Source of the DNA: Cyanothece sp. BG0011 | GTDB taxonomy: Bacteria > Cyanobacteriota > Cyanobacteriia > Cyanobacteriales > Microcystaceae | Reading direction: 5' to 3' | Assembly (NCBI RefSeq): GCF_003013815.1 | Contig: NZ_PRLH01000148.1 | Span: forward strand, 1 to 42,401 | Length of the DNA stretch: 42,401 nucleotides | Shown: in pieces, positions 1-7,870 of the stretch | How the letters are laid out: each line of letters starts with the position of its first letter | How positions within the stretch are numbered: position 1 is the first letter of the stretch | The notes under the pieces: generated by a model | Told to the model about the DNA's origin: nothing | The model's input: the letters and a program-made list of their open reading frames with translations, nothing else | Database searches by the model: none | Made by a program: the position numbers and the translations under genes

Positions 1-1620
1 TGATCAATGGTGAAACTAGCGGCTTCTTGACGGGGTGGATACTCCTTAAAGGTTTCAAGGAACTGACCCACATACCCTTGAGCCGGTAGTAACAAATAAG
101 CGTGATCGAGATACCAGTCCCAATAGGTATTGGAGGTAAGCGTCGCTTTTTCGTAAGGGTCAGTGCGTAGGTTATATAACCAAGGAATACGAGTGGCCAC
201 AAACGGTTCACCCCAAAGGGCTAATGTTCCTTCTTTGCGTTGTTGAGCAAAGTGTACTTTCCAGTTATCGTAACGCAGGGCTAATAAGTCGCCATCGTCG
301 GAAAAGTAAAAATACTCGTCTCTTGGGCTTTCTTCTGTTTCCCCCGTTAAATAGGGTAAGAAGTTGTAACCGTCGAGATGGACTTTATAATTTTTTCCGT
401 CCGACTCGATAGCCTTTCAATAGTTTGTCTTTAACCTCAGTGTCACCGGCTGCAGCCAGTAATGTCGGCATCCAGTCTAGGTGAGAGACAATATCATTGG
501 AAACCGTTCCCGGCTCAATATGTCCCGGCCAACGTATCATGAAGGGAACACGAAACGCTCCTTCCCAACCGGTATCTTTTTCTCCTCGGAAGGGGGTCAT
601 CGCAGCATCGGGCCAGGTATTCATGTGGGGGCCGTTATCGGTGCTATAAATAACGATAGTATTGTCTGTGAGTCCCGCTTCGTCTAATGCGTCTAAGATT
701 TGACCAACATTTTTGTCGTGATCGATCATGGTGTCATGATAGGGAGACTGCCATCGTCCTGCTTGTCCTAAACTTTCGGGTTTGGTATGAGTGCGAAAGT
801 GCATATGGGTGAAGTTTGTCCACATGAAAAAGGGTTCAGCAGCGTTGGCGTGTTTTTTGATGTATTCGACGGAACGGTTAGCGATGTCGTCATCAATGGT
901 TTCCATACGCTTTTTGGTCAACGGGCCAGTGTCTTCGATGCGTCCATCGGCAAAACTATGAATGACACCGCGAGGACCATATTTTTTGCGAAACTCTGGA
1001 AAATCTTCGGGTGTGGGATAATCAGGGAGTTCGGGTTCTTCTTCTGCGTTTAAATGGTATAAGTTGCCGTAAAATTCATCAAACCCATGATTAGTGGGTA
1101 AAAATTTGTCTTTATCCCCTAAATGGTTTTTACCAAACTGAGCGGTATCATAACCTAAAGGCTTGAGCATTTCGGCAATGGTGGGATCTTCTTCCTGTAA
1201 ACCAATATCGGCCCCAGGCATTCCCACTTTACTTAAACCGGTGCGAAAGACGCTTTGTCCGGTAATAAAGGCAGAACGGCCGGCGGTACAGCTTTGTTCG
1301 CCATAATAGTCGGTGAATAACATCCCTTCTTCGGCAACTCGGTCAATATTGGGGGTTTTAAAGCCCATGAGACCCCTAGTATAAATGCTAAGGTCACTCT
1401 GACCGATATCATCCCCCCAGATAACGACAATATTCGGTTTTCCTGTGGTCATGCTTTCAACTAATGCGGGTGCCGGTTCATAAACTTGTGCTACAGCAAT
1501 ATGACTGAAACATAAGCTATCAACTAACAAAAAAGTGAGACTTAAGGCGATCGCACATAAACTTTTTATTATTGGTTTAAGCGATCGCTTGACCTCTATA
1601 GATTTTCTAGTTTTCATCAT
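1..1620 (-). pseudogene. Arylsulfatase, secreted, frameshifted and cut by the left window edge
   Basis: Sulfatase of the alkaline phosphatase superfamily, which hydrolyses sulfate esters. The first frame (385-1620, 411 aa) begins with a hydrophobic export signal ending near VAQVYEPAP, followed by the metal site WGDDIGQSD (about residues 68-76). The catalytic motif CTAGRSAFITGQ follows, with C111 as the cysteine normally converted to formylglycine. This frame stops early after LLKGYRVG. The minus-strand frame from 407 down to position 1 then continues the family C-terminus (NYKVHLDGYN, then FYFSDDGDL, then YNLRTDPYE) without a stop. A single extra base between 405 and 411 restores the join as LLKGY-ESDGKNYKV. 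The final residues lie outside the window. Either the gene is broken or there is a base error. Family assignment is firm; substrate is unknown. Confidence 0.88.
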
Positions 1621-1733
1621 AAAAAAGATTAAAAAGTGAATGCTTGCCCCTCAAAATAGCACACCTCAATCAATCTTCAAACTATTTTTTATAAAAGTAT
1701 AATAACTAAGCAATTTTATTAACCTAAAATTAA

Positions 1734-1910
1734 CTAAAAATGAAAACTTCCTGATAAAAAGGGATCATTCAGATTTTCTTCAAAACTTGAGGCAGATGAC
1801 TTAAAAGATTGATCGGTTTCAGGTTCAAGGGCGTTAACTGAGATAGTTGATAATAAAACCAGACAAGAACTAATTAAAAAACTCTTAGAGATAAACTTAT
1901 TGTAAATCAT
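1734..1910 (-). CDS. Small secreted protein, 58 aa
   Basis: A short minus-strand frame from ATG (1908-1910) to TAG (1734-1736). Residues 1-27 look like a signal peptide: basic start MIYNKFISK, hydrophobic core SCLVLLSTISV, and a likely cleavage after VNA. The mature part is about 30 residues, acidic and serine-rich (ETDQSFKSSASSFEENLND), ending in FLSGSFHF. I do not recognise a family. It lies alone between the DUF202 operon and the sulfatase, on the same strand as both. The signal-peptide pattern argues that it is real; coding status is otherwise unproven. Confidence 0.5.
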   Translation of the reverse strand: MIYNKFISKSFLISSCLVLLSTISVNALEPETDQSFKSSASSFEENLNDPFLSGSFHF

Positions 1911-1947
1911 TTATTTTGATTAGTAAATTATTTTAAATTTAATGTAA

Positions 1948-2074
1948 ATATAGCAATCAGGAATGATATATGAGAAGCAATTAAGACATAATAATATTAT
2001 GTCTCTACAAGAGGAATTGGTAGGGGGTTAACAGTGTTAACCCCTTTCTCACAACTGAAATCTGATTGCTATAT
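1948..2074. repeat. Inverted-repeat element, MITE-like (127 bp)
   Basis: Perfect 13-bp terminal inverted repeats, ATATAGCAATCAG at 1948-1960 and CTGATTGCTATAT at 2062-2074. Inside are two more hairpins: 1984-2004 (arms AGACATAAT/ATTATGTCT) and 2024-2044 (arms GGGGTTAAC/GTTAACCCC, loop AGT). No coding frame is present. It ends 10 bp from the stop of the last DUF202 gene, so it may also act as a transcript end. No target duplication was seen. Confidence 0.6.
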
Positions 2075-2083
2075 CATAGCTCA

Positions 2084-2473
2084 TTATTTAATAAATGGAC
2101 TAATAAGAATTCCCAAAAAAGCAATCATTCCTAAAAAAGCAAGAACATAAGCGACAATAAGAGTTGGTGATTTTCTAGACTGATAAAGTAAATCATTTTG
2201 TTGAATTCTCTTAAGTTGATGCCGATAATCAAAGGCAGCAGCTAATAAAGAAAAGGTTCCCAACGCAATAAAAGAAATACCTAAAATTCTCGATAATCGA
2301 ATAGGGTTAGGAATTCCCCCTAAGTTTTGATTAAGAATAGAGACAATTCTTTCAATACCAAAACCAAAACTAATTAAAGTTAAAGAAGTACGAATCCAGG
2401 CCATTAAAGTCCTTTCTTGGGCTGCTCGATTCCGTTCTTTTGCTAGTTCTGTACCAGGATTAGGATTTTTCAT
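2084..2473 (-). CDS. DUF202 (YidH-like) membrane protein
   Basis: A 129-aa DUF202 protein and the last gene of the four-gene DUF202 operon. The N-terminus TELAKERNRAAQERTLMAWI carries the family signature with repeated A-x-x-R/E-R-T heptads. Three membrane segments follow (about residues 29-48, 62-83 and 105-126). It starts 20 bp after the stop of the upstream paralogue. The family occurs widely as small inner-membrane proteins of unknown function. Of the three short paralogues here it is closest to the DUF202 head of the fusion protein at 3326-4675, sharing RAAQERTLMAWIRTSL, which points to duplication. Function unknown. Confidence 0.85.
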   Translation of the reverse strand: MKNPNPGTELAKERNRAAQERTLMAWIRTSLTLISFGFGIERIVSILNQNLGGIPNPIRLSRILGISFIALGTFSLLAAAFDYRHQLKRIQQNDLLYQSRKSPTLIVAYVLAFLGMIAFLGILISPFIK

Positions 2474-2493
2474 TTTAATTAATAGTTAATCGT

Positions 2494-2892
2494 TTAACCA
2501 ATACCCAAAAAAATGATTAATAAAGACATTAAACCAAAAATAATGATCGCTGAAACAACAATTATATTGAGATAGTGACTCGGATAAAAGAAATAATCAT
2601 CTCGTTTAATTGATTGTACCTCAAAGTAATGTTGGATCATAGCAATGATTAACAAAACGATACCCATAGCAATTAAAACTAAACTAATATAATGGGCTGA
2701 TTGTATGGTGATTAATGGACTTTTATCGGGAAATTTTTGTTGTAAAGCTTGGAAAATTTGGTCAATAGCAAATCCAAAGCCAATTAAAGTTAAACAGTTT
2801 TGTATCCAAGCTGTCATGGTTCTTTCTGCGGCTGCGCGATTCCGTTCTTTTGCTAATTCATTCGTTGGACCAATCATTTTATTTTGTGTCAT
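2494..2892 (-). CDS. DUF202 (YidH-like) membrane protein
   Basis: A 132-aa DUF202 paralogue, third gene of the operon. The N-terminal signature is NELAKERNRAAAERTMTAWI. Note NCLTL in place of the usual RTSLTL, so the arginine-threonine pair that closes the last heptad is lost (Q-N-C instead of R-T-S). Three hydrophobic segments follow (about residues 31-47, 65-87 and 107-130). It is spaced 14 bp from the upstream gene and 20 bp from the downstream one. The departure from the signature suggests it has diverged from its siblings and may be a non-equivalent subunit if they assemble together. That last point is inference. Confidence 0.82.
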   Translation of the reverse strand: MTQNKMIGPTNELAKERNRAAAERTMTAWIQNCLTLIGFGFAIDQIFQALQQKFPDKSPLITIQSAHYISLVLIAMGIVLLIIAMIQHYFEVQSIKRDDYFFYPSHYLNIIVVSAIIIFGLMSLLIIFLGIG

Positions 2893-2906
2893 AATTGTTC
2901 ATGATT

Positions 2907-3305
2907 TTAATTAACAATAGCTTGTCTCCAAATTGTTAAAAAGATACTAATAGAAAGTATCACCAATATTCCAGACACGATTATACCTAAAGAGTATCGA
3001 GGGGTATAATAATAGTCAGGTTGTTGCAGACGCTTTATTTCATTTTGATAGTCAAAGGATGCCATAAATATGGTAAAAGTTCCTGTTCCTATAATCAATA
3101 AACTAAATAGTTTAACGAGAAAGATAGAGTCATTTGAATCAGTTTCTACTCCTACATAAAGTTGATTAACGGTTTGTTCTAATCCAAAACCAATCCCAAT
3201 TAAAGCTACACTGGTGCGAATCCAAGCTAACAGAGTGCGATCGGCTGCAATACGGTTACGTTGTTTCGCTAATTCTGTTTGAAAATTAGGAGAATTATCA
3301 CTCAT
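2907..3305 (-). CDS. DUF202 (YidH-like) membrane protein
   Basis: A 132-aa DUF202 paralogue, second gene of the operon, starting 20 bp after the stop of the fusion gene. The signature is TELAKQRNRIAADRTLLAWI followed by RTSVALIGIGFGLEQ. Three membrane segments are visible (about residues 32-46, 62-85 and 103-126), with a charged loop NEIKRLQQPDYYY between the second and third. The same loop pattern occurs in the other copies. Tight spacing and common strand argue for co-transcription with the DUF202-transporter fusion. No function is established for the family. Confidence 0.83.
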   Translation of the reverse strand: MSDNSPNFQTELAKQRNRIAADRTLLAWIRTSVALIGIGFGLEQTVNQLYVGVETDSNDSIFLVKLFSLLIIGTGTFTIFMASFDYQNEIKRLQQPDYYYTPRYSLGIIVSGILVILSISIFLTIWRQAIVN

Positions 3306-3325
3306 TTTTGATTAGTTATTATTGA

Positions 3326-4675
3326 TTAATTATTAATTTTATTTTTAATCCAAATGTTATAAGGTAAAGCAAAAATAGCCCCTAAAACTGCATAAGCAGC
3401 AATGCCAGGAATAGCATTGGTTGCCCCATTAATAATAGCAATATACAAGGCTAAACCCACATTACGAGCAATAGTAGCAGTAGCTAGGGTAGAACGACTT
3501 TCTACCTTATCATCCACTCCCCCTAATAAGTGACCAATTATTAACCCTAACATCACGATTAAAGCAATATCAACAATCGTTTTCCAACCGACTGAAGGAA
3601 CAAGATTCAGACTAATTCCAAGGGAAAAAATAAGAACAAATAAGAACAAGGTATTAGCGACATTGAGTAATAAATCCCCAATTTCTTCACCCAACTCCGC
3701 CGATAGTTTCCGAATTAATAACCCCAGACTTAACGGTAATAATTGAACCGTTGCCACTTGTTTAGCCACTAAAAGAGAATCTATGGTTTCATTATTAGTA
3801 GAGAAAATCAATGAAAATAGAGACAAGATCAACGGGGTCACTATCACCGCTAATAATGATAAAATGACCTGTAAACTAGCAGCAAATCTAACATTTCCCC
3901 CTGACATAATAGTTCTTTTGGTTAATAGAGGGGGTGCCGGAGAAGCGGCTAAAAGGATTAAAGCGATCGCCGTATTTTTTCCTGGATTTAAAACTGATAA
4001 AATAACAGAAACCATCAAAGGAAAAATAACTAAAACCGATAACAAAGATTTCCCTAAAAATTGGGGATGGTTTTTCAGGGAAACCAAATCAGCTAAAGGG
4101 ATTTTAACCCCCATCGTTAACATAATCAGAAATATATTTAAAGCAATTAAATTTTGAATAACTTGACTATCTAGGGTGAAAATTTCTGCTAAGTTAAAAT
4201 CAACCGTTAATAAAGGAATAAAAGCGGCTAGGGCAATAAATAATAGAAGAATTCCCACCGTAAACCCTTGGGACCATCGGGGAACATATCGGTATTCTTC
4301 GGCTTCAATATTCTTAAGCGTCCGCCAATGAGTCACTAAAGAAGCAGCTAAGGCAAAGATTCCTAAACTCATCAGACTTAACCCTAACACCCGTTCTTCT
4401 GTTAAAGTATTAATGCCAGTTTTGGAGCCAGTTTTATTCAAATAGCTGAAAAAACGATCAATTCCAAAACCAAAGCTAATCATAGATAAGGAAGTGCGTA
4501 TCCAGGCCATTAACGTCCTTTCTTGGGCAGCGCGGGTTCGTTCCCTAGCTAAATCAGTGCGAGTTTGGGCTAAAACGTTTCTTTGTACTGCTAAATCCGT
4601 TCGAGTGTGCGCCAAATCAGTGCGCTGCAGGGCAAGCTCATTATTATTGGGGATGTTATTTTCTAGTTCAGACAT
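3326..4675 (-). CDS. Fusion: heptad-repeat DUF202 head + BASS-type transporter domain
   Basis: A 449-aa membrane protein and first gene of the operon. Residues 15-63 are seven consecutive heptads of pattern A-x-x-R-T-x-L (ALQRTDL, AHTRTDL, AVQRNVL, AQTRTDL, ARERTRA, AQERTLM, AWIRTSL). The last three are the normal DUF202 signature, so four look like an amplification. DUF202 membrane segments run to about residue 155. From about 165 to 445 a many-spanning domain resembles the bile acid:Na+ symporter (BASS) family, with NIFLIMLTMGVKI at its start and LLAASPAPPLLTKR, then SGGNVRFAASLQ, in the conserved core. The acid:sodium symporter assignment rests on this pattern; the substrate is unknown. 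A complete frame with no internal stop argues for a genuine fusion. Confidence 0.8.
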   Translation of the reverse strand: MSELENNIPNNNELALQRTDLAHTRTDLAVQRNVLAQTRTDLARERTRAAQERTLMAWIRTSLSMISFGFGIDRFFSYLNKTGSKTGINTLTEERVLGLSLMSLGIFALAASLVTHWRTLKNIEAEEYRYVPRWSQGFTVGILLLFIALAAFIPLLTVDFNLAEIFTLDSQVIQNLIALNIFLIMLTMGVKIPLADLVSLKNHPQFLGKSLLSVLVIFPLMVSVILSVLNPGKNTAIALILLAASPAPPLLTKRTIMSGGNVRFAASLQVILSLLAVIVTPLILSLFSLIFSTNNETIDSLLVAKQVATVQLLPLSLGLLIRKLSAELGEEIGDLLLNVANTLFLFVLIFSLGISLNLVPSVGWKTIVDIALIVMLGLIIGHLLGGVDDKVESRSTLATATIARNVGLALYIAIINGATNAIPGIAAYAVLGAIFALPYNIWIKNKINN

Positions 4676-4729
4676 GGATTTGATGGGGTGATTTTCATCA
4701 ATACTATAGTGCTACGCACGCTTGGAATG

Positions 4730-4815
4730 GGCAAGGATTCTCCCCCTATCAAAAGGGGGAGTTAGAGGGGGTGGCAAGGATTCTCCCCCTATCAAAAGGG
4801 GGAGTTAGAGGGGGT
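4730..4815. repeat. Two tandem 43-bp repeats with internal hairpin
   Basis: Two identical adjacent copies at 4730-4772 and 4773-4815, each beginning GGCAAGGATTCTCCCCC. Each contains arms CTCCCCC and GGGGGAG around TATCAAAA, so each copy folds into a strong hairpin. A partial third copy (AGAGGGGGTGGCAAGG) reappears at 5027 on the far side of the inverted-repeat element, which therefore inserted into this tandem array. Two units and no unique spacers, so it is not a CRISPR. Confidence 0.85.
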
Positions 4816-4816
4816 G

Positions 4817-5026
4817 CAATACTGCGTAGGTTTTGGATTTTGACTTTTCTTTAAAGTAAGCAGAGGAGCAGGGAGTAAGGAGCTTCGGAGATGGATTTTC
4901 GGTTTTCTCCCCCGCAAGAAAGCTCCCTTCTCCTCGCGCGTTCACGCTTGTCGGGGAACCCGACCGGGGTCGCTCGTCTCCCTTGCAGTTTCAACCAGGG
5001 TTTTGAGCTTAACCTGCGTAGTATTG
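4817..5026. mobile_element. MITE-like element, copy 1 (210 bp), with 10-bp flanking duplication
   Basis: Ends CAATACTGCGTAGG and CCTGCGTAGTATTG are near-perfect inverted repeats; the two mismatches become G-U pairs in RNA. It is flanked directly by the same 10 bp, AGAGGGGGTG, at 4807-4816 and 5027-5036, as expected for a target-site duplication. The interior shares blocks with the element at 41233-41391: AGCAGAGGAGCAGGGAGTA, TTTTCTCCCCCGC and CTCCCTTGCAG. No transposase frame is present, so movement would be non-autonomous. A GC-rich stretch (about 4935-4985) is absent from the other copy. The rest of this 501-bp intergenic region (4676-5176) holds only the tandem repeats and the ugd terminator. 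Confidence 0.75.
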
Positions 5027-5101
5027 AGAGGGGGTGGCAAGGGTAAGCTGTAAAAAGGTTTCAGGATTAGGAAATGTCCTAAACTGAATACGTAGGGCTA
5101 T

Positions 5102-5145
5102 AAAAAAAATGAGTAGAATATCTTAGTAATAAACATATCCTACTC
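5102..5145 (-). terminator. Rho-independent terminator of ugd
   Basis: On the minus strand, downstream of the ugd stop, GAGTAGGATAT and ATATTCTACTC form an 11-bp stem with one mismatch (plus-strand arms 5111-5121 and 5135-5145). A run of eight T residues follows (plus-strand A run at 5102-5109). Position and orientation fit the end of the uxs-ugd transcript. Confidence 0.75.
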
Positions 5146-5176
5146 ACTAACTTAATATTAAATAAAGAAAGATTAA

Positions 5177-6526
5177 TTAACGTCCAATTCCCACATAATG
5201 GAAACCAGCCATTTCTAACTTCGAGCGATCTAAGAAATTACGACCATCAATAATCACAGGGTTAGCCATGACTTGAGCCATTTTTCCGTAATTAAGGCTT
5301 AAAAATTCCTTCCAATCGGTGACTAAAACCAACGCATCACAGCTATCGGCTAACATTTCTGCGTCTGTTTCAATGAGGACATTAGATAAACCGTGACTTA
5401 ACCCAGATTGAGACACAATCGGGTCATACGCCTTAATTTTTGCACCGAGACGGTTTAACTGTTCGATGATGATTAAAGCCGGTGCATCGCGCATATCATC
5501 GGTATCAGGTTTAAAGGTTAATCCTAATAAACCGATGGTTTTTCCTTTGAGGATTTTTAATTCTTGTTGTAGTTTTTCAACGGCAATTAATCGCTGACGC
5601 TTGTTAACACTAACCGCAGCATTGAGTAATTCTGTCTCGTAATTGTAATCGTTAGCCGTATGAATTAAAGCGAGAACATCTTTCGGGAAACAAGATCCAC
5701 CCCAACCGATACCGGCTTGTAAGAACTTGTTACCGATACGAGAATCTAAACCGATACCAGCGGCCACTTGAGTCACATCGGCCCCAACGCGATCGCAGAT
5801 ATTGGCCACTTCGTTGATAAAACTAATTTTAGTAGCTAAGAACGCATTGGCCGCATATTTGATCATTTCTGCCGAGTTTAAGTCCGTTACCACCACAGGA
5901 ACGGGCGGTAAGCTTTGATCATCAGCAAACTTCCGGTCTACCAAAGGTTGATAAAGTTCTTGCATCATGGCGATCGCCTTATCATTGTTGCTACCGAGAA
6001 CTATGCGATCGGGGTTAAAGGTATCATAAACGGCTGAACCTTCCCGTAAAAATTCCGGGTTACTAACCACATCAAACTCCACATGAGTCGGAGAGTCTTC
6101 CCGTTTAGCCAACCCATCCATAACAATCATTCTTACCCAGTCCCCGGAACCGATAGGAACGGTAGACTTATTAACAATGACCTTGTAACCACCGTTTAGA
6201 TTTTCTCCGATACCTCGCGCCACTGCTTCAACGTAACGGGTATCGCTTTCACCGGTGGGTAAGGCAGGGGTTCCCACCGCAATAAAGAGGATTTCTCCGT
6301 GTTCAACACCGGCTGCTAAATCCGAGGTAAATTCTAAACGGCCTGATTCCATACAACTGTGCATTAATTCAGATAGGCCCGGTTCATAAATCGGAGACTG
6401 GCCCGACTTCATTAGTTTGACCTTTTCCTCATTATTATCGATACAAATAACATGATGGCCGATATGAGACAGACACACCCCAGTCACTAAGCCAACATAA
6501 CCAGTTCCAATGACACAAACGCGCAT
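5177..6526 (-). CDS. ugd: UDP-glucose 6-dehydrogenase
   Basis: A 449-aa cytoplasmic enzyme that oxidises UDP-glucose to UDP-glucuronate with two NAD+. The Rossmann motif GTGYVGLVTG is at residues 7-16 and the acidic ribose-binding end (ICIDNN) near 28-32. Conserved VNKSTVPIGSG is at 118-128, NPEFLREG at 156-163, the catalytic lysine in MIKYAANAFLATK (K223), and the nucleophile C279 in GWGGSCFPKD. Length is normal for the single-chain bacterial form. It lies 110 bp downstream of the UDP-glucuronate decarboxylase gene on the same strand. Together they convert UDP-glucose to UDP-xylose for cell-surface polysaccharide. A clear terminator follows. Confidence 0.95.
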   Translation of the reverse strand: MRVCVIGTGYVGLVTGVCLSHIGHHVICIDNNEEKVKLMKSGQSPIYEPGLSELMHSCMESGRLEFTSDLAAGVEHGEILFIAVGTPALPTGESDTRYVEAVARGIGENLNGGYKVIVNKSTVPIGSGDWVRMIVMDGLAKREDSPTHVEFDVVSNPEFLREGSAVYDTFNPDRIVLGSNNDKAIAMMQELYQPLVDRKFADDQSLPPVPVVVTDLNSAEMIKYAANAFLATKISFINEVANICDRVGADVTQVAAGIGLDSRIGNKFLQAGIGWGGSCFPKDVLALIHTANDYNYETELLNAAVSVNKRQRLIAVEKLQQELKILKGKTIGLLGLTFKPDTDDMRDAPALIIIEQLNRLGAKIKAYDPIVSQSGLSHGLSNVLIETDAEMLADSCDALVLVTDWKEFLSLNYGKMAQVMANPVIIDGRNFLDRSKLEMAGFHYVGIGR

Positions 6527-6636
6527 AAACTTTATCCTCTAAATTTATATTGTTTAAAGCCAGACTTTCTAGGGATGATACAACAACATCATTTTATGAG
6601 TTAGAAGTCTTTTAAACTAAGCTATCAAAAGACAGT

Positions 6637-7572
6637 TTAACTATTTTTTGACACCCGTTCTGCAAAATCCTTAATAGCCAATTCTAAACCGTCTTTTAAA
6701 GCAATTGTCGGTTCCCAACCCAGATAAGTTTTTGCTTTTGTAATATCGGGTTGTCTTTGTTTAGGATCATCTTGGGGTAGAGGTTTATAAACTAACTCAG
6801 CGTCAGGATTAATCCTTCCTTGAATCATTTGAGCCAGTTCTAAAATCGTGTATTCCCCAGGGTTTCCTAAATTAACAGGTCCAATATAATCCCCATTCAT
6901 CAGACGTATTAACCCTTCAACCAAATCAGAAACATAGCAAAAACTGCGGGTTTGAGAGCCATCCCCATAGATCGTTAAGGGTGTTCCTTTCAGGGCTTGT
7001 ACGATAAAATTACTCACAACCCGACCATCATTTTCTAACATTCTCGGCCCGTAGGTATTAAAAATACGAGCGACTCGAATGTCGGTTTTATGTTCTCGAT
7101 GATATTCAAACGCGAGGGTTTCAGCCACCCGTTTTCCTTCATCGTAACAAGCCCGTAACCCCGTACAACTAACGTTACCGCGATATTCTTCTGGTTGGGG
7201 ATGAACATCGGGATCACCGTAGACTTCTGAGGTAGAAGCTAAGAGGATACGTGCATTCACTCGTTTAGCTAACCCCAACATATACAAGGTCCCTAACACA
7301 TTAACTTTAATGGTTTTGACGGGATTATATTGATAATGAATCGGAGAAGCCGGACAAGCTAAATGATAAATTTGATCCACTTCTAAACGGATGGGTTCCG
7401 TAATATCGTGTCGGATCAATTCAAAATAAGGATTACCGAACCACTTAAGAATGTTCCGTTTGTGGCCGGTATAAAAGTTATCTAAACAGAGGACTTCGTG
7501 TCCCTGTGCCATCAAGCGATCAATGAGATGGGACCCAATGAAACCAGCACCACCCGTGACTAAGATTCTCAT
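6637..7572 (-). CDS. UDP-glucuronate decarboxylase (UDP-xylose synthase), extended SDR
   Basis: A 311-aa extended short-chain dehydrogenase/reductase. The NAD site [10 protein letters not shown] is at residues 7-16 and D31 closes the second strand, indicating NAD preference. The substrate loop is [14 protein letters not shown] and the catalytic set is TSEVYGDP with Y143 and K147 (CYDEGKR). The ACPASP and CYDEGKR blocks are those of UDP-glucuronate decarboxylases rather than of 4-epimerases. It makes UDP-xylose from the product of the ugd gene just downstream. The start is the ATG immediately before RILVTGG. About 298 bp without genes separates it from divergent pyk and must hold both promoters; I saw no confident boxes there. 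Confidence 0.9.
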   Translation of the reverse strand: MRILVTGGAGFIGSHLIDRLMAQGHEVLCLDNFYTGHKRNILKWFGNPYFELIRHDITEPIRLEVDQIYHLACPASPIHYQYNPVKTIKVNVLGTLYMLGLAKRVNARILLASTSEVYGDPDVHPQPEEYRGNVSCTGLRACYDEGKRVAETLAFEYHREHKTDIRVARIFNTYGPRMLENDGRVVSNFIVQALKGTPLTIYGDGSQTRSFCYVSDLVEGLIRLMNGDYIGPVNLGNPGEYTILELAQMIQGRINPDAELVYKPLPQDDPKQRQPDITKAKTYLGWEPTIALKDGLELAIKDFAERVSKNS

Positions 7573-7870
7573 GCAGTCTACAAGTTCAAAGTTGAAATTA
7601 ATATTAACTTACCCTTGGTTTGAGTTTTGGCCAACCCCTTGAGTTATTTATTTTGCTAGAGGATTCTAGTTTTTGAGGGTCGAGATTCCAATGATCCCTA
7701 AAAAAATAGCAAATTTTCTAACTCAAAGTAACCATTCATGAGATCCTAAGTAAAGACCCTATTTTGATAAATGTTCGTTATAGATATTGAATCAGAGGCT
7801 AAGATAGTCTCTTTTTGGTGACTTCTGACTTCTTGTATATTGATCGTTTCTCTCCTAAATTTAACTCCCT

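Noticed and set aside
4494-4691. Plus-strand frame of 65 aa with repeated RSxAKSVRV units
   Set aside because: It is the antisense shadow of the heptad-repeat head of the DUF202-BASS fusion; the repetition comes from those codons.
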